A model generated the notes under the pieces. The model was given only the letters and a program-made list of their open reading frames with translations. It searched no databases and was not told where the DNA came from. Source: Thermaerobacillus caldiproteolyticus (GTDB lineage Bacteria; Bacillota; Bacilli; Bacillales; Anoxybacillaceae). From it: a DNA stretch of 64,000 bases. Shown one piece after another: positions 16,615 through 27,148 of the stretch (positions are counted from its first letter, which is position 1; each line of letters opens with the position of its first letter). A program made the translations under genes and the position numbers. The stretch spans positions 186,001 to 250,000 of the forward strand of contig NZ_JACDUT010000004.1 of NCBI RefSeq assembly GCF_013761245.1, in the 5' to 3' direction.

Positions 16615-18462
16615 ATGTGTGGCATCACCGGTTGGGTTGATTTTCGACGGAATGTACAAATAGACAAAGATATCATCGACAAAATGACTGAAACATTGGC
16701 GAAACGAGGTCCTGACGATACGAATCACTGGTTTAGTGAACATGTTGCGTTCGGGCATAAGCGCCTTGTTGTTGTTGACCCAGCGGGAGGGGTTCAGCCA
16801 ATGACAAGAGAGAAACACGGATATCCGTACACGATTTGTTATAACGGAGAGTTATATAATACAGAGGATATTCGCAAAGAGCTGCTGAGACGAGGATACA
16901 CGTTTCAAGGTCATTCGGATACGGAAGTGTTGTTAACAGCGTATATCGAATGGCAGGAGCAATGTGTCGACTACTTAAATGGGATTTTTGCGTTTGCGAT
17001 TTGGGATGAAAGGCGTCAGCAGCTGTTTTTAGCGCGCGACCGTTTAGGGGTAAAGCCGCTATTTTATCGTCATGTTAGCGGAAGTTTTCTATTCGGCTCG
17101 GAAATTAAAGCGATTTTAGCCCATCCGGAAGTAAGGGCAGAAGTCGACCGTGAAGGGTTAGCAGAAATTTTCGGATTAGGCCCATCACGCACTCCCGGAC
17201 ACGGGGTGTTTTCAAGCATTTGCGAATTGCGCCCGGCCCATGCCTTAACGTATTCGCGTGAACGGCTTAAAATATGGCGTTATTGGAATGTGGAAAGCGA
17301 TATTCACCGTGATTCGTTGGAAGAAACGGCTGAAAAATTACGGTTTCTTCTTATCGACGCTGTCACGCGTCAACTCGTTTCTGATGTGCCGATTTGCACG
17401 TTTTTATCCGGTGGTGTTGATTCAAGTGCAATTACAGCGATCGCCGCAGCAGCGTTTGAAAAAGAAGGAAAGGCCCCGCTTCATACGTATTCCATTGATT
17501 ATGAGGAGAATGAGAAATATTTTACAGCGAATGATTTTCAACCGAACGCAGATGGCCCATGGATTCAAAAAATGTCGAAAACGTTTGGCACAGTCCATCA
17601 TCGATGTGTCATTACCCAGCAAGATTTGGCAGACTACTTAACAGAAGCGGTAATTGTTCGCGATCTTCCGGGAATGGCTGATGTTGATTCTTCACTGCTT
17701 TGGTTTTGTCAGCAAATTAAAAAAGACTTCGTTGTCAGTTTATCCGGGGAATGTGCGGATGAAATTTTTGGAGGGTATCCATGGTTTCATCGGCCTGATG
17801 ATTTAGCACGAGACGGATTTCCATGGATGCGTTCAACCGAAGCGCGTATCGGTTTATTGAAAGAACATTGGCGGAACAATCTGCAGTTAGATGAATATGT
17901 ACAGACACGATTCCGAGAAACGATTTCCGAGGTTCCCAGATTGGAAGGAGAAAGTGCCATAGAAGCAAAACGGCGAGAGCTGTTTTATCTCAATATGATT
18001 TGGTTTATGACGACGCTTCTTGACCGAAAAGACCGAATGAGCATGGGAGCGAGTCTTGAGGTGCGCGTGCCGTTTGCTGATCATCGCTTAGTCGAGTATG
18101 TATGGAATATTCCGTGGGAGATGAAAATGTATGGCAATCGCGAAAAAGGAATTTTGCGTCGGGCGCTCGAAGGAATTTTGCCAGAGGAAGTGTTGTACCG
18201 TAAAAAAAGTCCATACCCGAAAACGCATCACCCTCTTTATACCGAGCTGGTGAAAAAATGGTTAAAAGAAATATTGAGTGACCGCACATCGGTGTTATAC
18301 GAATTTTTTGATGCGCAAAAGTTAGAAGAAATGGTTGAAACCGGGGGGAAATCATTCCAAGCACCTTGGTTCGGACAGTTAATGACGGGGCCGCAGCTTT
18401 TAGCTTATCTCGGGCAAGTTCACGTTTGGTTTAAAAACTATGGGATTCATATAAAAGAATAA
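16615..18462 (+). CDS. asnO: Glutamine-hydrolysing asparagine synthetase AsnO
   Basis: 615-residue asparagine synthetase B type, making Asn from Asp, ATP and Gln. The start is set at ATG 16615 because the class-II amidotransferase needs Cys at position 2 (MCGITGWVDF); RBS AAAGGA is 9 bases upstream. The N-terminal Ntn domain (1 to about 210) has RGPDD and the YNGELYN stretch. The synthetase domain has the PP-loop FLSGGVDSS near residues 263-271 and SLSGECADEIFGGYPW. B. subtilis asnO is sporulation-linked, and this gene sits in the same neighbourhood (yisN-asnO). Confidence 0.93.
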   Translation: MCGITGWVDFRRNVQIDKDIIDKMTETLAKRGPDDTNHWFSEHVAFGHKRLVVVDPAGGVQPMTREKHGYPYTICYNGELYNTEDIRKELLRRGYTFQGHSDTEVLLTAYIEWQEQCVDYLNGIFAFAIWDERRQQLFLARDRLGVKPLFYRHVSGSFLFGSEIKAILAHPEVRAEVDREGLAEIFGLGPSRTPGHGVFSSICELRPAHALTYSRERLKIWRYWNVESDIHRDSLEETAEKLRFLLIDAVTRQLVSDVPICTFLSGGVDSSAITAIAAAAFEKEGKAPLHTYSIDYEENEKYFTANDFQPNADGPWIQKMSKTFGTVHHRCVITQQDLADYLTEAVIVRDLPGMADVDSSLLWFCQQIKKDFVVSLSGECADEIFGGYPWFHRPDDLARDGFPWMRSTEARIGLLKEHWRNNLQLDEYVQTRFRETISEVPRLEGESAIEAKRRELFYLNMIWFMTTLLDRKDRMSMGASLEVRVPFADHRLVEYVWNIPWEMKMYGNREKGILRRALEGILPEEVLYRKKSPYPKTHHPLYTELVKKWLKEILSDRTSVLYEFFDAQKLEEMVETGGKSFQAPWFGQLMTGPQLLAYLGQVHVWFKNYGIHIKE

Positions 18463-18464
18463 GT

Positions 18465-18497
18465 GAGAGGCTACATTCGTGTAGCCTCTCATTTTTT
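18465..18497 (+). terminator. Terminator after asnO
   Basis: GAGAGGCTAC and GTAGCCTCTC form a 10-bp perfect stem with a small loop, then ATTTTTTATT. Confidence 0.85.
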
Positions 18498-18504
18498 ATT
18501 AGCA

Positions 18505-18950
18505 TCAGGCAGTTTCTACACTTTGTTGAACAAATAATTTTTTCTGCCACACTTTTGAGCGCCACCGCCATAACATGAGCAACCTGCGCAGCCATTCATC
18601 AGCAATAAAGGAAATCCATACGCCAACGAGCCCAAGATCAGCTTGAAAAATGGTTACTCCTACATTGGTAAAATGTCCAAGTAAACAGGGCATTTGACAT
18701 CTCTGGCATCTCGGAGTGAGCTGATAATGACGAGATGAAACGATCGTCCCGGTTCTAAGATGATCGTTAACAACAATAATGTTCCGTCAAGTTTAATAAT
18801 TTGTTCATTTGTTGTAAAAGTTGAAAGAAGCCGTTCTGAGAAAGCAAAACAAATAGAGGCCATTATGATCGAAATAAAAACGATTTGGTTCGCAATACCC
18901 ACGACGGCGACGGAATCATCGGGATATTAGCTTAACATGAGCGTATCGGC
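18505..18950 (-). pseudogene. Decayed MATE-family exporter (YisQ-like)
   Basis: Two overlapping minus-strand frames together read like the C-terminal part of a MATE multidrug/sodium antiporter: GIANQIVFISIIMASICFAF, then SSLRDARDVKCPVYLDIL, then after a frame change FQADLGLVGVWISFIADEWL and LWRWRSKVW. Upstream sequence to about 19,050 has further short fragments but no open frame. The N-terminal half is missing and a frameshift is present near 18,680, so it cannot make a transporter. In B. subtilis yisQ follows asnO in this region. Confidence 0.75.
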
Positions 18951-19089
18951 ATTGCCCATAAGCATATACCAGTAGCGTTTCAATAAAGAGTGATCATGTC
19001 AGCGCGAATAAAAAAGTGTTCGTTCCTTTTTCATCAAGACTCCCCCTTTAAACATTCCGACTTAAAAGCTATATTCAGTTGATCGATTT

Positions 19090-20007
19090 CATTTCATAAT
19101 AAAAAGGGAGGAACACGATTCAATTTGTATATTTCCGACATAAAGACGAATTTTTATATGAGAACATTCCGTTTTACTTGCCGCCGTTCCCGACACTTAT
19201 TAAGGGGGGAGAAGCGGTATTCGTCAAGGGAAAACAGTATTTTAAGAGAATATTTTCCGTTTTTGATTTGGTGTATGTAAAACGCAGGCGTTTGTACATG
19301 ACCGAAGAAGAACATACATTTACAATAGGAGACGGTGAATACACCTCACCGTGAACATTAAGGACATCAATCCTGCCCAGAAGATATGCATTTTATATGG
19401 TTGTATTTTACGGTGGAAGGAAGCTATGAGATTGTCAAGAAAACGGAACTCAATTGACATGATGTCGTTGAACGAGAAGCGACGTATGTCGAAGCGGCGC
19501 AATATCAACTTTAGTTGCCGCAATATGCAAAAGTAAGACAAAGAGAGCGGGTCGAACAACTATTGCAGCAATTAGTAGATGTAAATGAAGGTGGGGCTCC
19601 CGATAGCCCGCTGAAACAGCAGATATATTTCACGTAATTTCTCTTGCAGCTGCAAAAACAGGCATTACACATTCCAATTGCTTCGGAAAAGTGTGTGCCG
19701 AAGCGATCAAATATATCCACGAACATTATCGCAAGCCACTCGATATGAAACAGCTGGCACGATCATTGCGTTTCCATCCTGATTACATTACGCGTTGTAT
19801 GCAAAAGACGATGGGAATGAGTTTCGTTCAATATTTGAATCACTATCGTCTATCGAAAGCAAAAAATGGCTGGCCGAAACAAAGGAAACGGTGGAGGCGA
19901 TTGCCAAACGGATAGGAATTGAAGACGGGGCGTATTTTTCCCGACTGCTTAAAAAGGTAGAAGGGGTGACATCGGCCGAGTATCGCCGTATGGTTCATCG
20001 GATGTGA
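19090..20007 (+). pseudogene. Decayed AraC-family regulator (YisR-like)
   Basis: Several frames across this stretch give parts of an AraC regulator: an N-terminal sensing part (FVYFRHKDEFLYENIPFYLP), then after a frameshift near 19,350 pieces such as HFIWLYFTVEGSYEIV, and a C-terminal helix-turn-helix (AIKYIHEHYRKPLDMKQLAR) that shifts frame again near 19,850 into LAETKETVEAIAKRIGIEDG and SRLLKKVEGVTSAEYRRMV. At least three frame changes make it nonfunctional. It sits where B. subtilis has yisR, beside the decayed yisQ-like gene. Confidence 0.78.
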
Positions 20008-20032
20008 AAAGCGAGGTTATAAGAGCCTCGCT

Positions 20033-21814
<1,782 letters not shown>

Positions 21815-21831
21815 TCACTCCTTTACATAAA

Positions 21832-21845
21832 CGCAATCGTTTGCA
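21832..21845 (-). promoter_or_regulatory. LacI-type operator in the neopullulanase leader
   Basis: CGCAATCGTTTGCA is a near-perfect palindrome around a central CG (GCAAWCGWTTGC type). It lies between the leftward promoter (TTGACT 21890-21895, 17 bases, TACTCT 21867-21872) and the start codon, a blocking position for MalR or CcpA. Confidence 0.65.
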
Positions 21846-21866
21846 TGAAGCGTCATACTTATTTAA

Positions 21867-21895
21867 AGAGTAGGATAAGTTAAGAAAAAAGTCAA
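21867..21895 (-). promoter_or_regulatory. Sigma-A promoter for neopullulanase
   Basis: Minus-strand TTGACT and TACTCT are separated by 17 bases, about 60 bases upstream of the start codon. Confidence 0.55.
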
Positions 21896-21914
21896 ACTTT
21901 TATGGGAAAAATAC

Positions 21915-21942
21915 TTGTAAAATCAAAAATAGGAGCTATAAT
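21915..21942 (+). promoter_or_regulatory. Sigma-A promoter for malE operon
   Basis: TTGTAA (21915-21920), 16 bases, then a consensus TATAAT (21937-21942). The expected start of transcription falls just before the operator at 21954. Confidence 0.65.
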
Positions 21943-21953
21943 GAAAATAAAAG

Positions 21954-22014
21954 TGCAATCGCTTTCATAGATGAATAAAGATTCTTTTTTTATAGATTTG
22001 TGCAAACGATTTCC
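21954..22014 (+). promoter_or_regulatory. Two LacI/cre-type operators downstream of the mal promoter
   Basis: TGCAATCGCTTTCA (21954-21967) and TGCAAACGATTTCC (22001-22014) both have the central CG and TG...CA arms of LacI/CcpA sites and lie just downstream of the -10 at 21937. Either MalR (encoded at 29535), CcpA, or both may bind; sequence alone does not separate them. Confidence 0.6.
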
Positions 22015-22062
22015 TATATGAGCGATTGTGCAGAGAGCTAGTTTATACATTAGGAGGGGGAT

Positions 22063-23340
22063 ATGATGAAGAAGTTTTTTTCAGTGTTTATGGTGATGAT
22101 GCTTGTTATTGGTGTGTTAGCTGCTTGCGGACCGAAGCGCGATGCCGAGCAAGTAAAAGAAAAGAACAGCGGCACGGCAACAGAAAATGTCAAAAAACCG
22201 GAAAAATTAGTTGTTTGGGTGAACGATGAGGAAAAGCAAAAGCAAGCGTTAAGCGACATTTTTAAAAAGTATACAGAAAAAACAGGCATTAAAATTGAAA
22301 TGGTCGCTGTTAGCATGTTAGACCAAGCAAAAAAATTAGCATTAGACGGTCCAGCTGGAAAAGGTCCTGACGTGTTTTATCAACCGCATGACCGCATCGG
22401 TGACATTGTTCTTCAAGGATTGGCAGATCCTGTTGATCTTGGTGATGCCAAAGGAGAATATAGTAAAACAGCCATTGATGCTGTGACGTACGATGGCGAC
22501 ATTTATGGCGCGCCATTGGTCGTTGAAACGTATGGACTTTTCTATAATAAAGATTTAGTTCCACAAGCTCCAAAAACGATGGATGAGCTTATGAACATTG
22601 CGAAAGAAAAAACGAACGCTTCCCAAGATAAATACGGCTTTTTAATGGAAGCAACAAACTTCTATTTTATTTATCCGTTCTTTGCTGGTTACGGTGGATA
22701 CGTGTTTCATAACGAAGATGGAAAATATGATACAAATGATGTCGGTTTGGCGAATGATGGTGCAGTAAAAGGGGCTCAACTTGTACAATCTTGGTTTGAA
22801 AACGGTTATATCCCAAAAGAAATTACTGGCGATGTCATGAACGGATTATTTACGAAAGGAAATGTAGCAGCGGTAATTACTGGTCCTTGGAATATTGCCA
22901 CATATCGCGATGCGTTAGGAGATAAATTAGCAACAGCACCACTACCTGTCTTGGAAAATGGTGAACATCCAAAATCATTTGTTGGTGTAAAATCATGGAT
23001 GTTATCCGCTTATTCCAAAAATAAGGAATGGGCAACTGATTTTATGAAATTTATTACAAACGAAGAAAACTCGCTCCATTATTATGAAGTAGCTGGAGAA
23101 ATGCCGGCAAACGAAAAAGCATTGACAAATGAAAAAATTACAAATGATCCATTAATCTCTGGCTTTGCGGAACAAATCCAGTACGGTGAACCAATGCCGA
23201 ACGTTCCACAAATGTCTCAAGTATGGGATCCAATGGGCAATGCGTTACAATTCATCGCAAAAGGTGATGATCCAAAAGCAGTATTAACGGAAGCAGTAAA
23301 AACGATTCAAGATAAAATCGCAGCAAGCGGTGGAAAATGA
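22063..23340 (+). CDS. malE: Maltodextrin-binding lipoprotein MalE
   Basis: 425-residue ABC solute-binding protein, family 1. The signal peptide MMKKFFSVFMVMMLVIGVLA ends at a lipobox LAAC, so the mature protein is a membrane-tethered lipoprotein. The mature part reads KLVVWVNDEEKQKQ and later VAAVITGPWNIATYRDALGD, as in maltose/maltodextrin binders. The RBS AGGAGGGGG is strong. First gene of the operon and followed by a 12-bp hairpin, which suits its need for more copies than the permeases. Confidence 0.93.
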   Translation: MMKKFFSVFMVMMLVIGVLAACGPKRDAEQVKEKNSGTATENVKKPEKLVVWVNDEEKQKQALSDIFKKYTEKTGIKIEMVAVSMLDQAKKLALDGPAGKGPDVFYQPHDRIGDIVLQGLADPVDLGDAKGEYSKTAIDAVTYDGDIYGAPLVVETYGLFYNKDLVPQAPKTMDELMNIAKEKTNASQDKYGFLMEATNFYFIYPFFAGYGGYVFHNEDGKYDTNDVGLANDGAVKGAQLVQSWFENGYIPKEITGDVMNGLFTKGNVAAVITGPWNIATYRDALGDKLATAPLPVLENGEHPKSFVGVKSWMLSAYSKNKEWATDFMKFITNEENSLHYYEVAGEMPANEKALTNEKITNDPLISGFAEQIQYGEPMPNVPQMSQVWDPMGNALQFIAKGDDPKAVLTEAVKTIQDKIAASGGK

Positions 23341-23350
23341 CGTAATAATT

Positions 23351-23376
23351 TGGTGGATAGAGCTCTCTATCCACCA
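23351..23376 (+). promoter_or_regulatory. Intercistronic hairpin between malE and malF
   Basis: TGGTGGATAGAG and CTCTATCCACCA form a perfect 12-bp stem with a 2-nt centre and no T tract after it. Such elements downstream of binding-protein genes usually protect the upstream message or partly attenuate the downstream genes. Confidence 0.6.
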
Positions 23377-23404
23377 TTCTTATCACGTATAGGGGGGATA
23401 CAAC

Positions 23405-24685
23405 ATGCCTGAAAAAAGGGTGCGGCATAATCCGGTTGTTGCCGTTGTGTTATCGGTCCTTTTTGCTGGCTTAGGGCAATTATACAATCGGCGCTATGTC
23501 AAAGGGATTTTATTTATTATCATTGAAGCAGCTTTTTTGATGACGTTTTATAACTTTTTAAACATTGGATTATGGGGACTCATTACATTAGGGGAAATTC
23601 CGAAAGTCGATCATTCGATTTTCTTGTTAATTCAAGGTCTAGTTTCTGTCATTATCATCGCATTTGCGGCCGCTCTTTACTATTTTAATATTATGGACGC
23701 GCGGAAAGATGCGCTTCGCCTTCAACGTGGAGAACCGTTTCCGTCGCTGATCGAATCTTGCAAAAACGCTTGGGATAAAGGATTCCCGTATATTTTCGTC
23801 GCACCAGGGCTTGTGATGCTTGTTTTTATTGTCGTGTTGCCGCTGCTTTTTATGGTGTCGCTCGCTTTTACTGATTACAATTTATATAATTCACCACCGC
23901 GCAAGCTTTTGCATTGGGTCGGATTTACGAATTTTAAAAACTTGGTATCGATTCCAATTTGGCAAGATACATTTTTCAGCGTATTTTCTTGGACGATTGT
24001 GTGGACAATTGTCGCTACCACTTCGCAAATTGCGCTAGGATTATTTTTAGCCCTTTTAGTCAATGACCCGCGCATTAAATTTAAACGGTTCATTCGGACT
24101 GTATTAATTTTGCCGTGGGCGGTTCCAGCGTTCGTGACGATTCTCGTGTTTGCAGCGATGTTTAACGATAAATTCGGAGCGATTAACCGCGATATTTTAA
24201 GCGCATTTGGCGTGATGATTCCATGGATGAACGACCCGTTTTGGACAAAAGTCGCCTTAATTTTGATTCAAACATGGTTAGGCTTCCCGTTTGTATTTGC
24301 CTTATTTACTGGCGTGCTGCAAAGCATTTCCCGCGATTGGTACGAAGCGGCGGACATCGACGGAGCTTCTCGCTGGCAAAAGTTTCGCTCGATTACATTG
24401 CCGCATGTGCTCTATGCGACGGCTCCGCTATTGATTATGCAGTATGCCGGCAACTTTAATAACTTTAATATTATTTACTTATTTAACGACGGCGGCCCGG
24501 CGGTACGCGGACAAAATGCAGGGGGAACAGACATTTTGATTTCTTGGGTATACGACTTAACGTTTACAACGAATAACTATAATATGGCAGCTGCGATTTC
24601 GATTATTATCGGTTTAATCGTAAGTGGGTTTGCGATCTATCAATTCCGCCGCACACGTTCCTTTAAAGAGGAGGGGAACATCTGA
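23405..24685 (+). CDS. malF: Maltodextrin ABC permease MalF
   Basis: 426-residue membrane permease. An N-terminal hydrophobic hairpin with LFAGLGQLYNRRYVKGILF (TM2-like) precedes the usual six-helix core. The EAA loop is EAADIDGASRWQKFRSITLP, the contact site for the ATPase. RBS GGGGGG is upstream. No malK-type ATPase gene lies in the cluster, so a shared MsmX-like ATPase encoded elsewhere is probably used, as known for Bacillus sugar importers. Confidence 0.93.
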   Translation: MPEKRVRHNPVVAVVLSVLFAGLGQLYNRRYVKGILFIIIEAAFLMTFYNFLNIGLWGLITLGEIPKVDHSIFLLIQGLVSVIIIAFAAALYYFNIMDARKDALRLQRGEPFPSLIESCKNAWDKGFPYIFVAPGLVMLVFIVVLPLLFMVSLAFTDYNLYNSPPRKLLHWVGFTNFKNLVSIPIWQDTFFSVFSWTIVWTIVATTSQIALGLFLALLVNDPRIKFKRFIRTVLILPWAVPAFVTILVFAAMFNDKFGAINRDILSAFGVMIPWMNDPFWTKVALILIQTWLGFPFVFALFTGVLQSISRDWYEAADIDGASRWQKFRSITLPHVLYATAPLLIMQYAGNFNNFNIIYLFNDGGPAVRGQNAGGTDILISWVYDLTFTTNNYNMAAAISIIIGLIVSGFAIYQFRRTRSFKEEGNI

Positions 24686-25527
24686 TGAGCCGAAAAACAA
24701 AATCGATCATCGAAGTGACACTCATTTATTTGTTTATTGCCTTTATGTTTGTTGTGATTGCCTATCCGCTCCTTTGGACGATTGGTATGTCGTTAAATCC
24801 GGGCACAAGCCTTTATTCAGCGACATTAATTCCGGAAAATGCGTCGCTTGAGCATTATAAATGGCTTTTTACTAGCCCGCAAAGCGATTATTTAACATGG
24901 TATAAAAATAGTTTACTTGTCGCAGCCGCAAACTCGATTTTATCAGTATTTTTTACTGCTTTAATTGCGTATGCGTTTTCTCGTTATCAATTTGCTGGTC
25001 GGAAGTATGGGTTATATGCGTTTTTAGTATTACAAATGTTCCCGTCCCTCATGGCGATGGTCGCGCTCTATATTTTATTAAATATGCTTGGGTTATTAGA
25101 TTCATTGTGGGGACTCATTCTTATTTATGTGGGGGGACAAATTCCGTTTAACGCATGGCTTGTGAAAGGATATTTTGACACGATTCCAAGAGAACTGGAT
25201 GAAGCGGCACGCATCGATGGGGCAGGACATTTAGGAGTTTTCTTTAAAATTATGCTTCCACTTGCGAAACCGATTTTAGCGGTTGTGGCGTTGTTCAATT
25301 TTATGGCACCGTTTACGGATTTCTTGCTGCCAAGCATTATTTTGCGCGATCCGGACAAATACACGCTTGCGTTAGGATTGTTTAACTTTATTAACGATAA
25401 ATTTGCCAACAACTTTACGAGATTTGCCGCCGGTTCAATTTTAATTGCCGCACCGATTGCGGTGGTGTTCTTGTTCTTACAGCGTTATTTAATTTCCGGC
25501 TTAACAGCAGGTGGAACAAAAGGGTAA
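24685..25527 (+). CDS. malG: Maltodextrin ABC permease MalG
   Basis: 280-residue permease partner of MalF with six predicted helices and the EAA loop DEAARIDGAGHLGVFFKIML. Its ATG overlaps the malF TGA by one base. The C-terminus LISGLTAGGTKG is the usual MalG ending. Its stop codon lies inside an 11-bp hairpin that precedes amyA. Confidence 0.94.
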   Translation: MSRKTKSIIEVTLIYLFIAFMFVVIAYPLLWTIGMSLNPGTSLYSATLIPENASLEHYKWLFTSPQSDYLTWYKNSLLVAAANSILSVFFTALIAYAFSRYQFAGRKYGLYAFLVLQMFPSLMAMVALYILLNMLGLLDSLWGLILIYVGGQIPFNAWLVKGYFDTIPRELDEAARIDGAGHLGVFFKIMLPLAKPILAVVALFNFMAPFTDFLLPSIILRDPDKYTLALGLFNFINDKFANNFTRFAAGSILIAAPIAVVFLFLQRYLISGLTAGGTKG

Positions 25528-25560
25528 TAACCGTTATGATAGAATTGGTATTACCCCTTT
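25519..25560 (+). promoter_or_regulatory. Hairpin between malG and amyA
   Basis: AAAGGGTAATAACC and GGTATTACCCCTTT can pair with one slip around an AT-rich loop and include the malG stop codon. There is no T run, so it is read as an RNA-processing or attenuation element within the operon. Confidence 0.45.
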
Positions 25561-25603
25561 CCGATGAGTCAAACGATACTAGAGATAAAGGGGGGAAGCG
25601 GAA

Positions 25604-27136
25604 ATGGGGAAACGAGCATTTGCTCTGTTTGTACTTCCGTTTCTTCTTTTTTATGCCCTACCTGTACAGGCAGCCGAAAAAGAAGAACGCCTTTGGCAAG
25701 ATGAAGCGATTTATTTTTTGATGGTCGACAGATTTAACAATATGGATCCGACGAATGACAAAGATGTGAATGTCAACGATCCGAGAGCGTATCACGGCGG
25801 CGATTTAAAAGGGGTGATCGACAAGCTCGATTACATTAAAGACATGGGCTTTACCGCAATTTGGCTGACGCCGATTTTTCAAAACGAACCCGGCGGATAT
25901 CACGGTTACTGGATTTCTGATTTTTACAAAGTCGATAAGCATTTCGGAACGCTGAGTGACTTAAAAACATTAGTCAAAGAAGCGCATAAACGCGATATGA
26001 AAGTCATCTTAGACCTTGTCGTCAATCATACCGGTTACCATCATCCATGGCTGAATGATCCGAAGAAAAAAGACTGGTTTCATGAGAAAAACGACATTTT
26101 TAACTGGGATGACCAACAACAAGTGGAAAACGGCTGGGTGTTCGGACTGCCTGATTTAGCGCAAGAAAATCCACAAGTAAAGCGCTATTTAATCGATATG
26201 GCCAAATGGTGGATTAAAGAAACGGACATTGACGGTTATCGCCTTGATACAGTCAAACACGTCCCGAAATCGTTTTGGCAAGAGTTTGCCAAAGAAGTGA
26301 AATCGGTGAAAAAAGACTTTTTCCTGCTTGGAGAAGTATGGAACGATGACCCGCGTTATATTGCCGACTATGGAAAATACGGCATCGACGGGTTTGTTGA
26401 TTATCCGCTTTACAACGAAATCACGAAAGTGTTCAGCAAGCGCGATCAATCGTTGCGGCCGCTTTATGACGTATGGGAGTATGACAAAACATTTTACGAT
26501 CGCCCGTATTTGCTTGGAACATTTTTAGACAATCATGATACGGTACGTTTTACAAGACTTGCGATAGAAAATAAGCAAAATCCAATAACGAGAATTAAGC
26601 TCGGTTTAACGTATTTGTTCTCTGCACCGGGCATTCCGATTATGTATTATGGAACAGAAATTGCAATGGACGGCGGGAACGATCCGGATAATCGTCGCTT
26701 AATGAATTTCCGTACTGACAAGGAAATCATTGATTATATTAAAAAATTAGGGGAACTGCGCCAACAGCTACCATCGCTACGGCGCGGCGATTTTACATTG
26801 TTATATGAAAAAAACGGTATGGCTGTCTTTAAGCGGACGTATAAAGACGAAACAGCGGTCATTGCCATTAACAATACCGGAAAAACACGAAAGGTTCATT
26901 TGACAAACAATCAACTTGCCCCGGGAAAAGAACTACGCGGACTGCTGGCAGGAGATTTAGTCCGAAGCGATCGCGACGGATATGATCTCATTTTAAATCG
27001 CGAGACAGCGGAAATTTATGTGCTTGCGAAAAAGACGGGGCTCAATATTCCATTTATTGCAACGTTAATTGCCATTTATGTGCTATTTGGGTTGTTTTTA
27101 TATTATGTAAAGAAAAGGTCAAAACAGACAACCTAG
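25604..27136 (+). CDS. amyA: Cell-surface alpha-amylase (GH13_45-like), C-terminally anchored
   Basis: 510 residues. Signal peptide MGKRAFALFVLPFLLFYALP with cleavage near VQA-AE, then a GH13 barrel with NH motif DLVVNH, nucleophile D215 (GYRLD), acid/base E244 (LLGEVW) and D312 (FLDNHD). LPDL at 182-185 and paired tryptophans W202-W203 are the marks I know for subfamily GH13_45, the group of Anoxybacillus ASKA/ADTA and Bacillus aquimaris BaqA. A C-terminal hydrophobic helix (about 482-502, FIATLIAIYVLFGLFLYYV) followed by KKRSKQ should hold the enzyme in the membrane. It feeds maltodextrins to MalEFG. RBS GGGGGG(A)AG, ATG 25604. Confidence 0.93.
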   Translation: MGKRAFALFVLPFLLFYALPVQAAEKEERLWQDEAIYFLMVDRFNNMDPTNDKDVNVNDPRAYHGGDLKGVIDKLDYIKDMGFTAIWLTPIFQNEPGGYHGYWISDFYKVDKHFGTLSDLKTLVKEAHKRDMKVILDLVVNHTGYHHPWLNDPKKKDWFHEKNDIFNWDDQQQVENGWVFGLPDLAQENPQVKRYLIDMAKWWIKETDIDGYRLDTVKHVPKSFWQEFAKEVKSVKKDFFLLGEVWNDDPRYIADYGKYGIDGFVDYPLYNEITKVFSKRDQSLRPLYDVWEYDKTFYDRPYLLGTFLDNHDTVRFTRLAIENKQNPITRIKLGLTYLFSAPGIPIMYYGTEIAMDGGNDPDNRRLMNFRTDKEIIDYIKKLGELRQQLPSLRRGDFTLLYEKNGMAVFKRTYKDETAVIAINNTGKTRKVHLTNNQLAPGKELRGLLAGDLVRSDRDGYDLILNRETAEIYVLAKKTGLNIPFIATLIAIYVLFGLFLYYVKKRSKQTT

Positions 27137-27148
27137 GAGGGAAAAAAG

